Source: Turritopsis dohrnii (taxonomy: Eukaryota > Cnidaria > Hydrozoa > Anthoathecata > Oceaniidae). Taken from it: a stretch of DNA of 64,000 bases. The notes beneath the pieces are model-generated. The model saw only the letters and a list, made by a program, of their open reading frames with translations, did no database searches and was not told where the DNA came from. The stretch lies in assembly GCA_027922465.2 (NCBI GenBank), contig BQMF02000003.1, positions 1,674,001-1,738,000 on the forward strand, read 5' to 3'. This document shows, one piece after another, positions 60,479-64,000 of this stretch (within the stretch, counting starts at the first letter, position 1; the number at the start of each line of letters is the position of its first letter). Made by a program: the position numbers and the translations under genes.

Positions 60479-61277
60479 TAGTTTCATAAAAGTAACAGTG
60501 ACGATCCGTGTATAATATATTACTCCCATTTTAAAACTTCTATCTACCTTGAGCAAAGTGTTTTTCTGTATTCTTGATGGATACACTGAGTTAAATCTAA
60601 ACATGACAAACAAAATGAAACTAGCGTGTGGGAAGCAGTGCTTGCAATCCATTTTTTGACGACTTCTTGAAATGAATTACAAATCCATATTATAGCTCAG
60701 AGTGTGAACCAAGCCTTAAATGTGTAAAATAAATATTTTCAAATATACAATCGGACGATCTCCAGTGATTTTGCGCAATATTTCCATATTATGTAACACG
60801 AAACGCTGAGATAATTTCTACATGTGAATCCACGAAGGCTTTGGAAGTTGGCAAAATGTTCAAAACTGTTGTCTCAATGGATTAATGAATGAAAATACTA
60901 AAATCGTGGAGAAATGTATAAACAACACAACGCAAAAAAAATGTCGGCAACAGAAAATTAAGTTTTTCATAACTCGCTGAGAACTACTTTTGTATAACCT
61001 TAACACATAATTTCCCAAAGAAACCTCTTGCTTTCTTGTGAAAGGTATGAACTTCGTGCAAAAATTTCTTCACGAAAATAAATTAGAAAAAACTTCATAA
61101 TGAACAATTTCGTTTTGAAACGTCGGTTGAGTAGAAATAAAAAAAAACTTAAATTAAGAACAAAGCAAGGTATATTTTAGTTTTTTACAAAATTACTTTG
61201 TTGATCATCCTCTGCTTGCTTAGCTTAACAGCATTTTCTTTTTTTTGTATATGTATATGTTATGTTATGAGAGAATA

Positions 61278-61452
61278 CAGTAAACTCTCTATAATTCGAC
61301 TTTACATTATTCGAACTCTCCATAATTCGAACTAAATCAGTGGGTCCCTTCAAGCTAAAACTTAAGCAATATCATTCTCTACAACTCGAATTCTCCATTA
61401 TTCGAACGATTTTGTTTTCCCCTTCGAGGTTCGAGTTAGAGAGAGTCTACTG
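61278..61452. mobile_element. Pogo/Tigger-like MITE, 175 bp, copy B
   Basis: CAGTAAACTCTCTATAATTC to AGAGAGAGTCTACTG, flanked by TA. Imperfect terminal inverted repeats of about 12 bp. No coding capacity. Confidence 0.88.
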
Positions 61453-62611
61453 TATTTTTACAGGATAAAACTTCAGTTACAAACTGCTATCTGTGTTTGT
61501 TCTGCATAAAATAAAATATAAAGTAAAATATAAATAAGGCAGTGTGGACTTGGAAAAGAAGGGCTAAAACTAAGGCTAGTATTTACTGTGTGAACAGAGT
61601 TTGATAAAATTTGAAAACAGGATGGAAAGAAATTACAAGCTTTTATTGCTTTGTTGTCTAGTATGTATTTGTTTTATAATAGTTGCGGTCAATTATCTGC
61701 AATATATTAAATAAAAATGTACGAGGCGTTCACGCTTTTTCATCCTCAGATTGTTATCGATGTAATTTTTTTTCTGCATGGAGAAGTAACATGTCTTTAT
61801 TTGCATAAGTTTTCGCATATCTATAATATAATTAAAACATGTTTTAAAATCGCTTAGTGTCAATATACATCATTGATGAATGTTATTTATCACCTACCTC
61901 ATTGTTAAGGTCTTTTTTCACTTGCTTACTATCTGCTCGGAATGGATCAGATTGAACTTTTACTTGGAGAACACAAAATTTTACAAATCACGTGACTAAG
62001 AAACGTTAAAGCGCATGCTCAAATGTTTTTTTTTTCCTCTGATAGATTTGTATTTTCCTTTTTCTTTTCTCTTCTTGGAACGACCAGATAGGACCTGGGT
62101 TGGGATGGGAATCTAGTCCTTTAGCAAATAGATGATACGAGGTCATTTCATAATCTCAGTGTTCAAAAAGGATGGATTAAGTATACTATCACAATAGTAG
62201 CTATAATCACATCGTATACAGCAATGATGATGTGTAATTCTAAAAAGCTTCTACTGTTTTTAAAACTTTTGTTTTTCACATGTTTTTTATTTCAATATCA
62301 CAATACTATGCGGGAGTTGAAATGGTTTCTTATCGAAAATACCAATGTCTCAAAAGTTGCGTTTATTGGTAAATGGTGCGAATTAAAACAATGGAAAACA
62401 CCGTATCGATACTGATAGCATGATATCGATTGCTATCCAATAAAATGCATGATTGACATCTCACCATTGCTACTTCATCTCTGAAACATCAGGTTTGCAA
62501 AGGCTGGTTGCTGCGTTATTCATTAAACCAAGGCTAACAGTGGAAGAGTAACGCTAATTATACAGACCCGAAATACTGACTGAAATACTGACACTTTCTT
62601 CAGAGTAACTT

Positions 62612-62954
62612 CCAAGTAAACACAAAAACGTCTTCAAGACGTCTTTCAAGATACCAAAAGGACGTCTTTAATACGTCTCCGTTTGGTTGGAATCTGTAAC
62701 GTTTTTAGACGAATTTCAAAGACGTCTTTGAGATGTCTTCAAGACGAGTGCTAAAGCCGTCTTTGAAACGTCTGTAAGTCGTCTTTAAGACGTCTTTCAA
62801 AATGCAAAAAAGACGTCTTTAATACAGCTTTAAGACATCTTTGAAAAAAACTTGTCTAGAAGCGTTACAGTTTTCAACCAAATGGAGACGTCGTATTAAA
62901 GACGTCCTTTTGGTATCTTAAAAGACGTCTTGAAGACGTTTTTGTGTTTACTGG
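62612..62954. mobile_element. Fold-back MITE rich in AAGACGTCTT palindromes
   Basis: CCAAGTAAACACAAAAACGT at the left is matched by ACGTTTTTGTGTTTACTGG at the right, and about 80 bp of each arm is complementary (TACCAAAAGGACGTCTTTAA and its complement). At least ten GACGTC or AAGACGTC motifs lie inside. No ORF. Confidence 0.8.
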
Positions 62955-64000
62955 GTTCAAATCTTTAGAACATCAGCAGCATTGTTAAAAAATGGAATTA
63001 AGTGATGGATAGAGAAAGATCATCTGTGTATAATTTTAAATATAGAGTAGTTGATGGAACAACACAAGTCTGATCATGGTTAGAACATGGTTAGCTACAT
63101 AGTGAAGTAAGGCTCGATGGAACCACACTGCTGGTTCGTGGTATAAACCCTGTTATTGCTGTTTGTACTAACCAGGCAAATTATTGCGTAATGTCTTGCT
63201 CCTACAAACATTATATAAAGACTTTCGACAAAATAGTTTTGAAAGTGGAAGGCCATAACTTTCTTAAAAAACATGATTTATTAATTTCTTTGAATTATTG
63301 ACTCGAGGCGCAATGATGGTTTGTGCCGTTGCGCCCAGCAGATTTTGATTGGTCAAAAATAAGGCCATATAACACCGGGAAATCGGGTTGACACACAAAC
63401 GGTAAAGTAAGGAAAGCAAGGTATTAAACATTCTCTTTAAAAAATATAAGAATTTGGTAAACACTCAATTTCTGAAACTACTTCTTAGCAAATTTTAAGT
63501 TTCTGTTGGGACAGTACCAAAAAAGCCACTTGGTTTTATAGCATACTTATAGCTTTTGTTTAAAGTTAGCTTGATTCAAAAACGTCCGCTGTCAGGCTTT
63601 CGAACACTCAGCTCAGTCCAGAAAATTACTGTTGTATCACTTCATTAACTTTCTATTGTTATCTATGTTCATTAAGTTCTCTAATTTATATGACTTTTGA
63701 TGAGATAAGTGACAATTAGGTAATTATAAATTGATTTTTTTCATCGTTGATGTTATATGTATGGCACGTTGAAGAGTCACTTAATCTCCTTGTAAATATC
63801 AACAACGGAAACAGTTTTGTGAAATATCATTTTACGTCTATATGTACAACTTGATAATATATTCACGACTCGTTGTCAGCACACGAACTGTTTGTAGTCA
63901 AGCTTGCATTGTAATTTTTTTTTTTTTTTTTTTTTTACTTCTTTTGCTAAAGAAGAAAAAAGTATTGGAGGAAGAGGAAGGTATTTGTAGCAGTTGAAAA

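Larger units (their letters stand above)
58940..64000. other. Intergenic, no gene seen
   Basis: AT-rich non-coding sequence. Beyond the split repeat copy near 58999-59090, the three MITEs and the microsatellite listed, there is only a poly-T run at about 63916-63936. Confidence 0.5.

Overview
The window is animal nuclear DNA: strongly AT-rich, with compact GT-AG introns, two conserved metazoan genes and many transposable elements. I infer a cnidarian, probably a hydrozoan, from base composition, the style of the mobile elements and a cysteine-rich repeat-borne protein remnant. This is inference; no species marker was seen.

Region by region. (1) 1-22230, minus strand: the 5' part of a very large spectraplakin gene (MACF1/dystonin/Shot family). 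I traced a tandem calponin-homology actin-binding domain, a plakin domain with its embedded SH3 segment, and spectrin repeats. The gene runs off the window at position 1. Besides the canonical start at 22230 there are three more candidate first exons (16669, 12266, 2869). Each ends in the phase of the exon it would join, and the one at 12266 encodes a transmembrane segment. (2) 22231-32690: no conserved gene; nested MITEs with TTA duplications, fold-back elements and a decayed cysteine-rich repeat protein. (3) 32700-42849, minus strand: a complete 17-exon SND1/Tudor-SN gene of 890 codons. Its 5.3 kb fourth intron is packed with transposons: a broken Penelope-like retroelement, and a TIR element into which an apparently intact pogo-type transposon has jumped. 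(4) 42850-46351: repeats, including a fold-back element. (5) 46361-58930: a 12.6 kb Mutator-like DNA transposon with a 9-bp target duplication and long terminal inverted repeats built of 179-bp tandem arrays. It holds one minus-strand gene. A 10-exon model, in phase throughout, encodes about 2305 residues: AT-hook/SANT-like DNA binding, charged coil, zinc-finger-like segment, DDE transposase, HMG-box-like segment, PHD finger, ubiquitin-specific protease, Ulp1/SENP SUMO protease, helical segment and macrodomain. (6) 58940-64000: no gene; small MITEs and simple repeats.

How the parts relate. The two host genes are ordinary cytoskeletal and RNA-biology genes. The unusual content is the giant transposon, whose single protein would join cut-and-paste chemistry to chromatin reading and to removal or reading of ubiquitin, SUMO and ADP-ribose marks. 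The second notable item is the set of alternative amino termini of the spectraplakin gene. Exon borders were assigned by eye from splice consensus, phase and family similarity, and may be off by a few bases.
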